Source: Portunus trituberculatus
Lineage: Eukaryota; Arthropoda; Malacostraca; Decapoda; Portunidae
Assembly (NCBI RefSeq): GCF_017591435.1
Contig: NC_059285.1
Coordinates: forward strand, 26,633,817-26,697,816
Length of the DNA: 64,000 nt
Direction: 5' to 3'
Position 1 is the stretch's first letter; each line of letters begins with the position of its first letter. Position numbers and translations under genes: made by a program. Positions 21,765 through 33,917 of the stretch are shown piece by piece. Under the pieces are notes generated by a model. That model was given only the letters and a program-made list of their open reading frames with translations, made no database searches and was not told the DNA's origin.

Positions 21765-22482
21765 AAGCAAGAGCATGGTACAATAACGAGAGACAGGTAG
21801 ACGCACGAGAGTTTTGAACTCACAGCCCTACTGGTAAGTCTTCTGAAACGCTGTTTCTGTGACGTCATCCACTCGCCTAGCCAGCTCTGATCGCGATAGT
21901 CTGCTACTCAATAAATCATGAATAATTAATATAAAACTTTTTTTCTTTTCATGATCCATTAGTTATGCAGTTGAAAATTAAATATGATACACATAAGTGA
22001 TTGAATGTTGATGATATTTCATAGCGATAGACAAGATATTGTACGGATAAAGACATGTCAGATAGCCTAGTAGATGTGGCTCATAAACATTGTTAGTGGA
22101 TTTTTCAAGCCATGTACAGTACATTATGCATAATTGCATAATGCACATTGATTTCCTCTGATTCTCTTCGCCTTCATGTACCTTCGTCGTCTTCCTCAGC
22201 ACCTCACTGTTCTCTCTACATATAAAACTACAAGAGGCTAAAGGCTAATGCACGTATGAGTCTAAAGGCGATCCACACTATACAGGGACGGTCACGCTCT
22301 GTTTACAGTGCTGTCATATACTAAATGCATTTCGGTGGGGACCGTAAGCCATTGAAATGCATGTAATATGAATGGACCGTGAGTGCATACCGCTATTTAA
22401 ACGTGGCAATCCATTCCTTTAGCTTGCATCGGCCCTAAACTATTCACACTTCATATAGGTACTTTATTCTTGAGTGTAAACC

Positions 22483-22525
22483 CATGGTACAATAACTAGA
22501 GACATCAAAAAGTTATTGTACCATG
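22483..22525. repeat. 43-bp copy of both P-like ends joined
   Basis: CATGGTACAATAAC (22483-22496) and its exact complement (22512-22525) are separated by 15 bp. The left 22 bases resemble the element's left end (with AGAGACA after the 14-mer), while the right 22 bases match the element's right end (ATCAAAAAGTTATTGTACCATG). It lies inside the larger element, between its empty half and the THAP exon. Confidence 0.85.
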
Positions 22526-22683
22526 GTACAGTCAGTAGCCTGTAAGGCTGGCATAGCCTGTAAATTATGGACTAGGTCTAGGCTAATAGTAGAACTAATT
22601 TCGTTCATTAAGCATAAGCAGATTATACAATTTCTAATTAGGAGTGTTGAAACTGACCAGATTTAGCCAGTAAATCTAAGTTT

Positions 22684-22691
22684 CCTTACCT
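22684..22691 (-). other. Splice donor of the THAP exon
   Basis: The minus strand reads CAG then GTAAGG at the exon edge, a near-perfect donor. P-element transposase genes are split by short introns, which fits. Confidence 0.6.
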
Positions 22692-23014
22692 GTATTTTCT
22701 GCAGAAAGGCCACTTCCATTATCGTGTCCACGAAATGGCAGATTTTGATCAGGGACTGCCTCAGTTTTTAGATCCCTCCAACTCCTTGGAACTGGGGAAC
22801 CTAATACCTCATATTTCAAATTGCGCTTAATTTGGGCGGAACTAAAATGTTGCTCACAAATCACGGCATTATTTACGTTTACTGTGTCAGCACGATAGCT
22901 TTTTTGGAGCCACTGTCTTGCGATGGTCTTGTTCTTGCGGAATTTATAATATTTAAAATTACTAGACTTGGCAGGCGTGCATCCATACACTGCACAAGGT
23001 CTAGCTTTGCCCAT
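22690..23014 (-). CDS. THAP zinc-finger exon (transposase-type first exon)
   Basis: From ATG 23014-23012 the frame reads MGKARPCAVYGCTPAKSSNF and shows the full THAP signature: C7-X4-C12-X40-C53-X2-H56, Trp35, Phe57 after the His, and an AVP motif at residues 86-88 (EAVPDQNLP). THAP domains bind DNA through one zinc ion; they head P-element transposases and many host regulators. Coding sequence continues as an exon to 22690, where AATACAG is followed by GTAAGG, a consensus splice donor leaving a phase-1 intron. If not spliced, only three more codons follow before a stop. Its place inside inverted ends argues for a P-like transposase exon; a host THAP gene caught between repeats is the alternative. 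No matching 3' exon is seen. Confidence 0.75.
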
Positions 23015-23194
23015 ACTAACAATAAGAAATTAATATTAAGGCACATGAAACATACAATCCAAGATCAAATTCTGCCACACGTGTACACTCACTCGAAGAT
23101 TTGGAGTTGTTTACACGACCGGATGACGTCACTGAGTCAGCTGGTGGTTCCAATAATGTTCTCGTGCGTCTACCTATCAAAAAGTTATTGTACC

Positions 23195-23197
<3 letters not shown>

Positions 23198-23247
<50 letters not shown>
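23198..23247. repeat. (GA)n microsatellite
   Basis: About 24 AG/GA units directly abutting the right end of the P-like element. Confidence 0.95.
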
Positions 23248-23254
<7 letters not shown>

Positions 23255-23352
23255 TGGGGCGGTACTTAATCTGATAATTGGGAGTCGAACTGGCAACGTC
23301 GCACTCATGGGAATTCCAGAATGTGCCCTGCCCTGAACGGACTTCATAGAGT

Positions 23353-23414
23353 GGACGCACTCAAGATGTATTAGACTAATAGTCTAATTAGTCTAATACA
23401 TCTTGGGACGCACT
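23353..23414. mobile_element. 44-bp palindrome with 9-bp target duplications
   Basis: Arms of 18 bp beginning CAAGATGTATTAGACTAA (23362-23379) are perfectly inverted at 23388-23405 around an 8-bp centre. GGACGCACT stands directly on both sides (23353-23361 and 23406-23414). This is the form of a minimal foldback MITE; 9-bp duplications point to Mutator-like or Merlin-like enzymes. Confidence 0.75.
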
Positions 23415-23618
23415 ATAGCTACCTTCAACTCACAATTACTTTTAGCTTTCTTGTTAACCTCTTAACTCTTCTAACTAATTCATAATATTGTCCTTAAAAC
23501 TTTATCTGCTTTTAATCTCCTATATATACTTCTCTTCAGTCATATGTGGTATTTTAATGTACATTTATCATCTACTTAGGGTCAATATATCATTCTTCTG
23601 TGATCCTATCTTCTACAG

Positions 23619-24867
23619 CAGTGGTCCCTGATCTGTGGTACGCATACCACTATAGTAAAACTAAATTGTACTGACCCGTGTTGTTTGCCATGCTGCCAGA
23701 TTTCAAACCAAAACATTCAGCCTATACTACTCATGGTTCTTTAATCACAGTATTATCAACAAACGGCGTTCTGAGAATATTCTGACTATTTCATTAAATA
23801 GCAGGTGATACAAATAAGTGTTATATACCAAATCAAATGAAGGTATTTCATGAACATGTATGACGATGTGGCATGTCAGCACGGGCGACGTGCCAGTCGA
23901 CCCGAGGCACGGCACCCTGAAGAGACTTTTCAGGGGCCGTGCCCAAGGCGGGATTTCCCCTGGGGGAAGGGGGAGGAGTCCGGTCACCACGCAGGTGCAA
24001 ATCGACTCACTTCTCATTTGGTCGCCAGTATGGAAGGATACACTGACGCATCCTCGTCTGTGTGTTGTACAGCCAAACCAAGAAGTTTATCTACAGAATT
24101 AATAAATAAAGCTTGTAAGGACCACTTTTACCAATAAATTAAGCGAGGAAGAGGACAGCAGATGCAGCTGGTATATCTGAAGGCACAGTGAAGAGGATTT
24201 GTCCCAGTGCAAACAAGATATACACCACAGCATCACAACCTTATCAGTGTTTCTTTTCCCCACTCATTATATTACACTGCATGGGTATCTCGAGAGGACA
24301 TAATAGTAAATATTTGGTAAATTATCAGCCTCATTTTCACTTTTACAACCAGCACCTTAATTATATTTAATCTACCTATGGCATCTTCATGTCTTGTCCA
24401 TCACTTATATTTTTTTTAGCGAAGTCATGCATTAAAATAAATAAAGAACAGTTATTTCGTTTTCCTTGAAGTAATGAGAGATATGGCAGTCGCACGGATT
24501 ATAGGCCTAGCCCTACGGGTCAGTACAATTTAATTTTATTATAGTGGTAAGAGAAGACCTTCGAGGTGGTACATGAGCACTTTTGGGATCATATATAATT
24601 TTTAGTTAAATTTGATTCATTTTAGTGAAAACAATTGCTTTACCGAAGATAATCTGGCATCGATCAGCTGGTGAAGAAACAAATTTAATATACCTCGCAT
24701 TAAATTGAGTTGTGTCCCTTGTTGTTAATTCATTTAATTGTGTGTTCTACTTTTTAATAAATTTATATTTCCTGGAATTGAGCTTTTCTGGGACCAGGTG
24801 GTATGCAAGGGCTACACGGGACTCCCCTCCAGGTGGTACTCGCTCAGGAAAAGTTTGGGAACCATTG
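23619..24867. mobile_element. hAT-type element, 1249 bp, no intact transposase
   Basis: It begins CAGTGGTCCCTGATCT and ends AGTTTGGGAACCATTG (11 of 16 terminal bases complementary). The flanks TTCTACAG (23611-23618) and TTCTAAAG (24868-24875) form an 8-bp duplication with one difference. The right 300 bp match the hAT element at 15411-16092. A GC-rich middle (23870-24000) holds short frames that I do not recognise. Same family as the outer element at 15.4 kb, but longer. Confidence 0.7.
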
Positions 24868-24875
24868 TTCTAAAG

Positions 24876-25520
24876 TTTTTGTAATACACACACACTCATC
24901 TTCGTTGAGCTAGTTATTTTCCAGATTTAATTATTTGATCTTTCCTCGTTCCTAACAAGCCACTTTCACTTTCTCCGGACTTAAAATAAAAAAAATTTTA
25001 AAAAGCGCTGGAATTTATTTACTTTATTACTTCATTTGATCTCGTTCATTGGACATCGTTAGTTTAGGAGAAAAGTCCGGAACCTTCACCATGTCTACAT
25101 CATGTGCTCCAAAGAAACAATAGCATTTCCTGCAGCTTGGGACGCCTTCTTAGAAATTGAACAGCTGCTTCCTAGCTAAGGAATAAAGGATGAAAAGGAA
25201 TACCAAGATCATTTACAAAATATTACAACACCAACAAAATCAGATCCTTCGTTAGCTGTTTAGTAATTATATAAAGAGGGGAGAGGAATACAGATGAAAA
25301 GAGAGGTAAAGAAAATAAGAAAATAATAAGTGGGACGGGTATAGGAAGAGGCTAGGAGAAAGAAAGGATGAGGAAGGTGAAGGTGAACTTGTAGCAATTC
25401 TTGGAAGGAGTGAGAGTATGGAACTCGTATTTCGTAATTCGACTTTCCCACCTTAGTTCTTATATAAAGTTAAAGGCAGAGTGCATGTACGTTCGTTCGT
25501 CTATCAGTTGTTCATTTAAC
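24876..25520. other. No gene seen
   Basis: AT-rich DNA with a short CA run at about 24888. No frame or repeat that I can name. Confidence 0.5.
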
Positions 25521-25620
25521 CAGTGGTTCTCAAAATTTTGTGCACTTCCTAGTATTCGGCGCAACCCCCAATAAGATCCCCTTAATCAATATTGTTAAAA
25601 TCTTCCCATCTGATGTAGGT

Positions 25621-25671
<51 letters not shown>

Positions 25672-25839
25672 CTAAAATGCAAATGAATTCATCCTTTTCA
25701 AATTTAATTTTATCCATTCCTGTTGATATTGATAAATTAAAAGTATCCTTTTGTTAAAGGTATATAAAGTTATGCCGCGGAACCCTTACAACATCACAAT
25801 AACATCCTAGGGTTCCGCTAAACAATTTGAGAACCACTG
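25521..25839. mobile_element. hAT-type MITE with internal (CT)n
   Basis: Ends are CAGTGGTTCTCAAAATTTT and the complement-like AAACAATTTGAGAACCACTG, a 15-bp inverted repeat of hAT type with one slip. A (CT)n run (25625-25668) lies inside. The flanking 8-mers do not match, so the target duplication is not supported. Confidence 0.55.
25625..25668. repeat. (CT)n microsatellite
   Basis: About 22 CT units inside the MITE. Confidence 0.95.
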
Positions 25840-25846
25840 TTACAGA

Positions 25847-25851
<5 letters not shown>

Positions 25852-25893
<42 letters not shown>
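25852..25893. repeat. (CT)n microsatellite
   Basis: About 21 CT units, 12 bp after the MITE end. Confidence 0.95.
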
Positions 25894-25896
<3 letters not shown>

Positions 25897-27878
25897 GTTA
25901 GCAAGGAACAAATATATCACCATAAATATGAACATAATTTAAAAGAAAAACGATACAGTTTTCAGAGTATGATGGTTAGTTTTTTTTTTTTTTTTATGGT
26001 AGTCGTGATGTTTGTGGCGGTGACAGCCATGTGAGATGGTGTCTCAGTGCCGGAAACCCTGCAGGTTTGCGCCGAAAGGGAGAAAGTCTTCTTTAAAGAT
26101 TTCTATTTTCTCTTTCGAAATACCATGTACATAAAGAATTATCCTCTCCCCCCTCTCTCTCTCTCTCTCTGATAAGTCAAAGAGAGTGAAGAATAATTGT
26201 GACAATGTAAGAACATATCATTATGATGTCACAGGTGAAAGTCAGTCCGGGGAATACCAACCACAACATCCTTTCCTCCCACCCTGGATCATCTCTTGGG
26301 AGTGTGGGAAAACGCCCTGTCCAGACCTCAAGGTAATTTTTCCATAGTTGTACCAGTCATACAATTGACACCAGCAATTTGTGACTGCTATTATCTTTCT
26401 TTGCTTAAGGACAGTCTCAACGCAACAACTAATCAGTAAGCAATACGATAACAGCTCTATTTTTCTCATCATATATTCACCAGTGGGCCACCAATGAGGT
26501 AGCAAAGGCCCGCGTCACAGGCCCCCCCCTCAAGGAGGGTGACGAATCTATCAGACAGAAAGAGTCTCACCATATACATATGTATATTTTTTGGCTATTG
26601 CCCTCACAATCTTTGTCTACATATATGACCCATTACTAATTATAATCTACCCAATTCACAATACCGTTATCATGGATCACTTAACACTCTTACATTGAAC
26701 AGATATCACCATTGTCTGATGTGACATCGAAACTACTGCAACACAAGAGTTCATCTACGAAATACAGTCGTCTTTAGAGTGTTTGTGCGGGAGAAGGGAG
26801 GAGCGGTGGAAGCGGGCCATTGGTGGAGGGGCGGGGGGATATCTGGTGAAAGCTCACTCGTCCCCGTCCCATCTTCCGCCTCTCTCTCTCCAGTTCCTCT
26901 TTGAAGTCGGTATCGTTCAGTGCTTTTCAGTATTGTTACTAGAATTCTTTCCACACTCTTAACCACCCTCTAGAACTCTGCCATACCTTACTAACACTTT
27001 CCTACCGGCCTTAGCTAACGATCCTTACCATTTTATACAATTGTTCACAATTTTTTCTTCAACATAACTAATACCTGACTGTCATGAAGCTTTCTCATCA
27101 TCATTCTATTTCATGTCCCATAAGCTATCTAAGCTGAATCCATCTCTTCAATCAATCTTCACTGGCATCCATCATCTGAGTATTCAAGGTTTTAAAAGTT
27201 AGTTTTTATACTTCTAACTACACTGCATAAAAAAAAAAAAAAAAACTCGTCGCATTTTACCTAGTGCAGTCAGTCAGTCAGTTTCTTCACTTAAACTTGT
27301 ATTTTCTACTACTTCGTTCGTGTTTCACTTTCTCATCTCAGATAATGCTCCCTTCTTCACTTGTCCTTACTAACAATTTTGGTATTCACTACTACCACAT
27401 AATCCATTATTTGTAATGGAATAAGAGACAACACCATAAACCAGGAAAAACATATCACCGGAGAAGCCACAGTGTAAATCAAGTAAGTCTTCACCACTCA
27501 TATCATACACAATGCAAAAGAATAAACAGTCAACAAGTAGGTAGTAATGAAAATAGATTTTTTTTTTTCAGCCCCATTAGTTCCTAATAAGCTATAACCA
27601 TTATTTAAACAAAGATGTGTAGTTTGAGACCTAAGTACTCGTAAGTAAACAGTCAACAAAAAGGAAAAGGTGACAGATGGGGAAAGATAAGTTTGGCCAG
27701 GCAAGGAAGCAAGGTACAAATTCGGTATCCTAGCTATAGCAATAATTGCAGTGTGACTCTGTCAGAATCAAACAAAAAAAAACAAAAACAAACAAAACAA
27801 AACAGTCATGATGAAAATCAGACAGCATGGATCAGTTCAGCCTATTAGAAATAAAACCGAGTCAGGAGCACCGCTGTG
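25894..27878. other. No gene seen; simple-sequence tracts
   Basis: Contains a T run (25980), a short CT run (26152-26171), an A run (27229) and A-rich AAAC repeats (27770-27802). A locally GC-rich patch at 26780-26900 has a 71-codon minus-strand frame (26966-26751) without recognisable motifs. I see no LTR, splice-supported exon or RNA gene. Confidence 0.5.

Positions 27879-27953
<75 letters not shown>
27879..27953. repeat. (AT)n followed by T run
   Basis: About 29 AT units then 18 T. Confidence 0.95.
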
Positions 27954-27957
<4 letters not shown>

Positions 27958-28120
27958 GCTTTTACGTCCGGGACGGTACCTCCTGACAGAGGAGTCAGCA
28001 GGAGGACTTTGCTTTTGGGATATGGGAACCCTTACCTCGAATGGATGCCCTTTCCAACCTCGGACAGTGAATTGCAATCCGTGCGGTTAAGAACTCTTAC
28101 CAAAGCGCACTGTACCACGG

Positions 28121-29039
<919 letters not shown>

Positions 29040-29583
29040 CAAGGGCAATATAAAAATAAAGAAAAAAGGCCTTCTCAGTGGCCATTCTCCTTAGAGTGAT
29101 AGCTTCATAGCTAGCCAAAAGACAGAAAAAAATGTCTTGAAACCTCCCTCTTGAATTAAATCAAGCCATAGGAAGTTGGAAATACAAACACAAACAGAGA
29201 GTTCCAGCGTTTACCAGAGAAAGGAGCTGTGTGAGTGGAACCCCCCAAACAAATGAAAAGTACTCCATACATGGGCTAAGGATGGCTTTGTACAGAGCAG
29301 TTGGGGAGTGAGAAAAACTGGCAGAGACGCCTCAGAGCGCCTAATTTCATAGAAGCTGTTTTAGCAAGAGTTGAGATATGAAATTTCCAGTTTAGATTAT
29401 TAGTTAAGGGCAGGCCGAGGGTATTCAGTATAGAAGAGAGGCACAGTTGAGTGTCGTTGAAGAAGACGGAATAGTTGTCTGGAAGGTTATGTTCATTTGA
29501 TGGTTGGAGGAACTGAGTTTTTGAACCATTGAATCCTAATAAGTTTTCTCTGTTTCAACCATAAATCTTAGAAAGATCAGAAG

Positions 29584-30348
29584 TCAGGCGTTCTGAGGCG
29601 TCCCTACATCATCTGTTGACTTCCTGTAGGGTTGGTCGTTTCTGAAAAGACGTGGAAAGATGTAGGGTGATATCATCAGCATAGGAGTGAATTGGGCAAG
29701 AAGTTTGGTTAAGATGGTCATTAATGAATAATAGGAAGAGAGTGGGTGATTGGAGATAACCCTGAGGAACACCACTGTTAACAAATTTAGAAGAGCAGTG
29801 GCCGTCTACCACGACTGCTATAGAACATTCGGAGAGAAAACTTGAGATAAAGTTGCAGAAAAAATTGGGTAGAAGTCGTAGGAGGGTAATTTTGAGATTA
29901 AAGCTTTGTGCCAGACTCTATCAAAACCTTATGATATGTCTAATGCGACAACAAAAGTTTCACCAAAATCTTTAAAAGAGGTGACCTAGAATTAGTAAGG
30001 AAAGCCAGATCACCAGTAGAGTGAGCCTGAGGGAAGCCATACTTACAATCAGATAGAGAATTCTGAAGAGACAGATGTTTGAGAATCTTCCAATTGAGGA
30101 TAGATTAAAAAAAACTTTAGACAAGCAAGAGATTAATTTTATAGGGCAGTAGTTTGAGGGATTAGACCAGTCACCCTTTTTTAAGAACAGGTTGAATGTA
30201 GGCAAACTTTCAACAAGAAGGAAAGGTAGAAGTCGATAGACAAAGTTGAAAGAGTTTGGCCAGGCAAGGTGCAAGCACGGAGGCAAAGTTTTTGAGAACG
30301 ATAAAAGAGACCCCATGAGGCCCATAAGCCTTCCAAGGGTTTAGACCA

Positions 30349-30386
<38 letters not shown>

Positions 30387-30396
30387 GGAAAGACAC
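29584..30396 (-). pseudogene. Jockey-like LINE reverse transcriptase fragment
   Basis: Pieces in several frames give KAYGPHGVSFIVLKNFASVL-like sequence after the TG repeat, an LISCLSKVFFNLSSIG block, then SGVPQGYLQSPTLFLLFIND-like sequence and the catalytic HSYADDITLHLSTSF (about 29690-29650). The YADD box is intact though surrounding frames are not. Confidence 0.7.
30353..30384. repeat. (TG)n microsatellite
   Basis: Sixteen TG units at the break in the Jockey-like LINE. Confidence 0.95.
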
Positions 30397-30719
30397 TCAG
30401 GGGGAAAAGAGGATTTACAGGTTTAACCAGAGGTAAGAAAATAATTATGTTCCATATAATTACATAGAATTTAGATGTTGGTACGTTTTGTTAAGATTTT
30501 CTACGTTTTCTTCATGTAGTCTGGTACCTACGATCAGCAAAATCAGTCTGGCAACCCCGCAGGCAGGCTACTCAGGCTGCTTTTCCGTGCATGGTGCCTC
30601 TCTCTGGTAAACTCCAGTACTGCACATTGCACTCAGACTACTATTTTCCTCAGACCCCAGATCAGATCAAGGGTTCTTGGGAAAACATTCGGGCTTGACC
30701 CCAAGTAGCCGCCCCGTAG

Positions 30720-31610
30720 ATACGCCCATGCAGACACTATCACCTCTGCTATGCATTCAACGTTCCTGACACGGAAAGAGTAATCATTCCGTGGAAAAGT
30801 AGCATATTACCTCCTCAGATCCCCCAAATGGCAAAGGCAAAATGCTAGAAGCATCTCTGCCTTGGAGAAATCTTGAGGAGGGATTGGATAAATAGGACAG
30901 GATACTGATATAAAATTGTGATAGGAAGAGACCAACAGAGAAGAGAGGGTAACAGCATAATCAGAAGGATTAGAGGTAAGAAAGAGGTCAAGAATGTTGG
31001 GTATATTTCCAAGATGGTCAGGAATACAAGTACGGTGTTGCATCCGTCGCTCTAGGTCATGGAGGATAGCAAATTTTAAGGCTAGTTCACCAAGATGGTC
31101 AGTGAGGGGAAAGGAAAGCCAAAGCCAGTGGTGAACATTGAAATCTCCAAGGATGGAGGTCTCTGCAAAAGGATAGAGGGACAGAATATGCTCCACATTA
31201 GAAGCTAAATAGTCAAAGAATTTACAATAGTCAGAGGAGTACATAGACAGCACATATAAATTTAGTTAGAAAGTGACTTTTGAGTCAAAGCCAGATGGTG
31301 AAAAACTTGGAAGATTCAAGAGCATGGGCACAAGAGAAAGTCAAGTTGTTGTGGAACATACAGCTTTGGAATAAAAATAAGGATAGAGAATGTAGGAGGG
31401 AACCGAAAACGGGTTACTCTCAGTTGCCTCAGACACCTGTGTTTTAGTGAGGAAAAGAAGCTGGGGTTTAGAAGAGGAGAGGTGATGTTCTACAGATTGA
31501 AAATTATATCTAAGCCAGTGACTGTTGCAGAAGTTAATGAAAAAAAAAATTGAAGGAGGTGTCAAAACATTTTGTGATGTAATGAAGAGAGCAGTCCAAC
31601 TTGGGGACAT
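30720..31610 (-). pseudogene. Jockey-like LINE endonuclease
   Basis: The frame 31610-31341 has RYNFQSVEHHLSSSKPQLLF followed by LTKTQVSEATES (Glu of the usual TET box replaced by Lys-Thr-Gln). The frame 31253-30807 holds SSDYCKFFDYLASNVEHILS, TSILGDFNVHHWLW (GDFN box), NILDLFLTSNPSDYAVT and SSYHNFISVSCPI, where the SDH box has become SYH. Thus two of three catalytic boxes are altered. It would have nicked target DNA in an intact element. Confidence 0.7.
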
Positions 31611-32108
31611 TTATGGTCCCCTCCCCAGAAGGGGACTCCAAGGCTGGGTTGGGAATTGCCACTTTTAATTTCACGTGAAGGGTGTGTGCTGTAAGTAGCT
31701 ACTTGTAGTTTTGTGTTAAGAGGAGAGTTGTCTTTAGAGGGCAGGCTGTGACTGCCCCTGTGAGTTGTGAGACACAAAGGGATATGTTTAGCAAGTTCAC
31801 AGTTAGCTTTGATGGTAAATTCACAGCACCCTCTGAACTGATCCAGCCCAGAATTGGGCAGACTAAGACCGGTCCAGATTAGAACTAGTACTATTCACTG
31901 GGAGTAAATTACCATTTTTTGATAGGTGTCTACTACCTTCTTCATCAGAACCAGAACTGCAAAATCAGAGTAAAATTTTTACGCTTCCCTCTCTTCACCT
32001 ACTCATATTCTCCTCTCCCTCCCACAGTTCTACCATCTCTCCTGTATAATACACAGCTAAGGAACACAATGATGTAGGAATACAATAAATAAATAGTGAT
32101 TTTCTTCC

Positions 32109-32110
<2 letters not shown>

Positions 32111-32167
<57 letters not shown>
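32111..32167. repeat. (GA)n microsatellite
   Basis: About 28 GA units directly abutting the 3' tail of the next LINE. Confidence 0.95.
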
Positions 32168-32169
<2 letters not shown>

Positions 32170-32202
32170 GTATTTACCTATTTGTGTATTACAGGGCCCG
32201 AG

Positions 32203-33917
32203 CTAAGCTCTCTGTGTCCTGTCTCTTTGTCCATTCCTGTCATATCTCTCTTTCATCTGATTGACACACACCGCATCAACGACATGACTGTTCAGTTTAT
32301 TCCACTTATCAATGCTACGATGCGGGAAACTGTATTTTCTCACGTCATTTAGACAGATGTCCTTTATTAGCTTTTTTCCATGTCCTCGGATATGATTACT
32401 TGTGGTCACCTTTATCAACTCTCTATCCAGTATGTCAATCTTGTTCACCAATTTATACATAGTTATCATGTCTCCTCTTGTTCTTCTCTCTTCTAATGTG
32501 GTCAGCCCCAGCTTCCTCAGTCTTTCCTCATAGTCTAACTCCCTGAGTCCTGGTACCATCCTTGTTGCCAGCCTTTGTACCCTTTCTACCTTCTTCACAT
32601 TTTTCTTCATATGCGGTGACCAGACACATGCTGCATATTCTAGCTGGGGTCTTATTAAGGTACATAATATCTTCTTCATCATTCCTTCATCTAGGTAGTG
32701 GAATGCAAGGCCAATATTTTGAAGCATGTTGTATGTTTTCAAAAAAATCTTGTTAATGTGTTTCTCCGGTGACAAAGTGTTTTGCACGGTTACTCCTAAG
32801 TCTTTCTCCTCATTGGTCTCTTTAATTTTCTCATCACCCAGCCTGTAATCCCAGTTTGGTCTGTATCTACTTCTTCCCATTTTCATAACATGGGTCTTGT
32901 CTATATTAAATTCCATCTGCCACTCTTTACTCCACTCATATATTTTATCAAGATCTTCCTGTAACTTGTTACAATCTTCCACATTCTTTACTCTCCTCAT
33001 AATTTTAGTATCGTCCGCAAACATGTTCATATAACTGTCAATTCCTACTGGCATATCATTAACATAAATAAAAACATGATGGGACCCAGCACTGACCCTT
33101 GTGGAACTCCACTGGTTACCTTCTTCCACTCGGACTTCCTTCCTCTCACCACTGTTCTCATTTCTCTTCCCATTAAGTAATTTTCCATCCATTTTGCTAG
33201 TTTATCATTTACTCCTCCAGTCATCTTTAGTTTCCACATCAGTCTATTGTGTGGTACTTTATCAAAGGCCTTTCTCAAGTCCAGGTAGATAGCATCCACC
33301 CATCCCTCTCTATGTTGTAGTATGTCAGTCACTCTTGAATAAAAACATAATAAATTGGATACACACGATCTTCCTTTTCTGAAACCAAACTGTCTTTCAC
33401 TCAGAATGTTTTCACTTTCTAGATACTCACTCCACTTAGCTTTAATTACTTCTTCACATACCTTGCACAATATACTAGTCAACGATACTGGTCTATAATT
33501 TAGCGGTTCCATTCTACTACCATTCTTATATATAGGCACAATGTCAGCTCTTTTCCACTCTTTCGGGACTAATCCTGTTCGTATGGAGGTTTCCACAATA
33601 TCAAATATGGGGTTCAACAATTGATCCTTACATTCATTTAGCAACCTCCCAGATATGCCATCAGGCCCCATTGATTTATTAATATCCAGATTGCTTATAA
33701 TTTTCCTTACATCTTCCTTAGTAACCATGATGTCCTGCATTTGCTTTATTTCCGTAGGCCTTCCTCCCATAAAATGCTCCTCCTTTGTAAACACTTTGCA
33801 AAAGTTGTCGTTCAAAATTTCAGCTATCTCCAGCATCTTCATATACTTCTTCCCTGTTTTTACCTTTTCTATTGCCTCCCTTTTATTTAGTTTTCCATTT
33901 ATGAATTTGTAAAACAT
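32203..33917 (-). pseudogene. CR1-like ORF2: reverse transcriptase, one frameshift
   Basis: The frame 33917-33045 contains FYKFINGKLNKREAIE, DINKSMGPDGISGRLLNECK, VPKEWKRADIVPIYKNGSRM, LNYRPVSLTSILCKV, RQFGFRKGRSCVSNLL, AIYLDLRKAFDKVPHNRLMW and TSGVPQGSVLGPIMF. A one-base-type shift near 33060 moves to the frame 33192-32203, which has VNDMPVGIDSYMNMFADDTK (catalytic Asp pair), WSKEWQMEFNIDKTHVMKMG, EEKDLGVTVQNTLSPEKHIN, LIRPQLEYAACVWSPHMKKN, TRMVPGLRELDYEERLRKL and KYSFPHRSIDKWNKLNSHVV. Every conserved RT block is present. Confidence 0.88.

Larger units (their letters stand above)
21774..23197 (-). mobile_element. P-element-like DNA transposon, internally reduced
   Basis: The left end CATGGTACAATAAC (21774-21787) is the exact complement of the right end (23184-23197). 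Further in, AGGTAGACGCACGAGA (21795-21810) and GTGACGTCATCC (21859-21870) recur inverted at 23160-23175 and 23121-23132. The ends resemble the CATGATGAAATAAC start of the Drosophila P element as I know it. Just inside the right end, on the minus strand, lies a THAP-domain exon; THAP is the DNA-binding domain of P-type transposases. Between 21871 and 22482 no catalytic (RNase H-like) frame is visible, so most of the transposase is gone. Flanking 8-mers (AGCAAGAG and AGAGAGAG) agree at six positions, inside GA repeats. Confidence 0.65.
29040..31930 (-). mobile_element. Jockey-like LINE, damaged, with internal replacement
   Basis: On the minus strand the order is a leader (31930-31620), endonuclease (31610-30720), then RT pieces (30396-29584) and a C-terminal end near 29100 (GGFKTFFSVFWLAMKLSL by translation). 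The stretch 30400-30720 does not continue the LINE and ends in a TG microsatellite (30353-30384), so a segment has been replaced or deleted. The same family occurs at 59110-60528 and 14890-15262. Confidence 0.7.

Noticed and set aside
23282..23345. Possible second tRNA-derived SINE (GTTCGACTC on the minus strand)
   Set aside because: A B-box-like match exists but I find no A box at the right distance.
23850..24137. Plus-strand frames in the middle of the hAT element as transposase
   Set aside because: No hAT motif (no zinc BED finger, no C-terminal signature); codons look random apart from base composition.
26751..26966. Possible 5' exon in a GC-rich patch
   Set aside because: Short, no motif, no partner exon or clear promoter.
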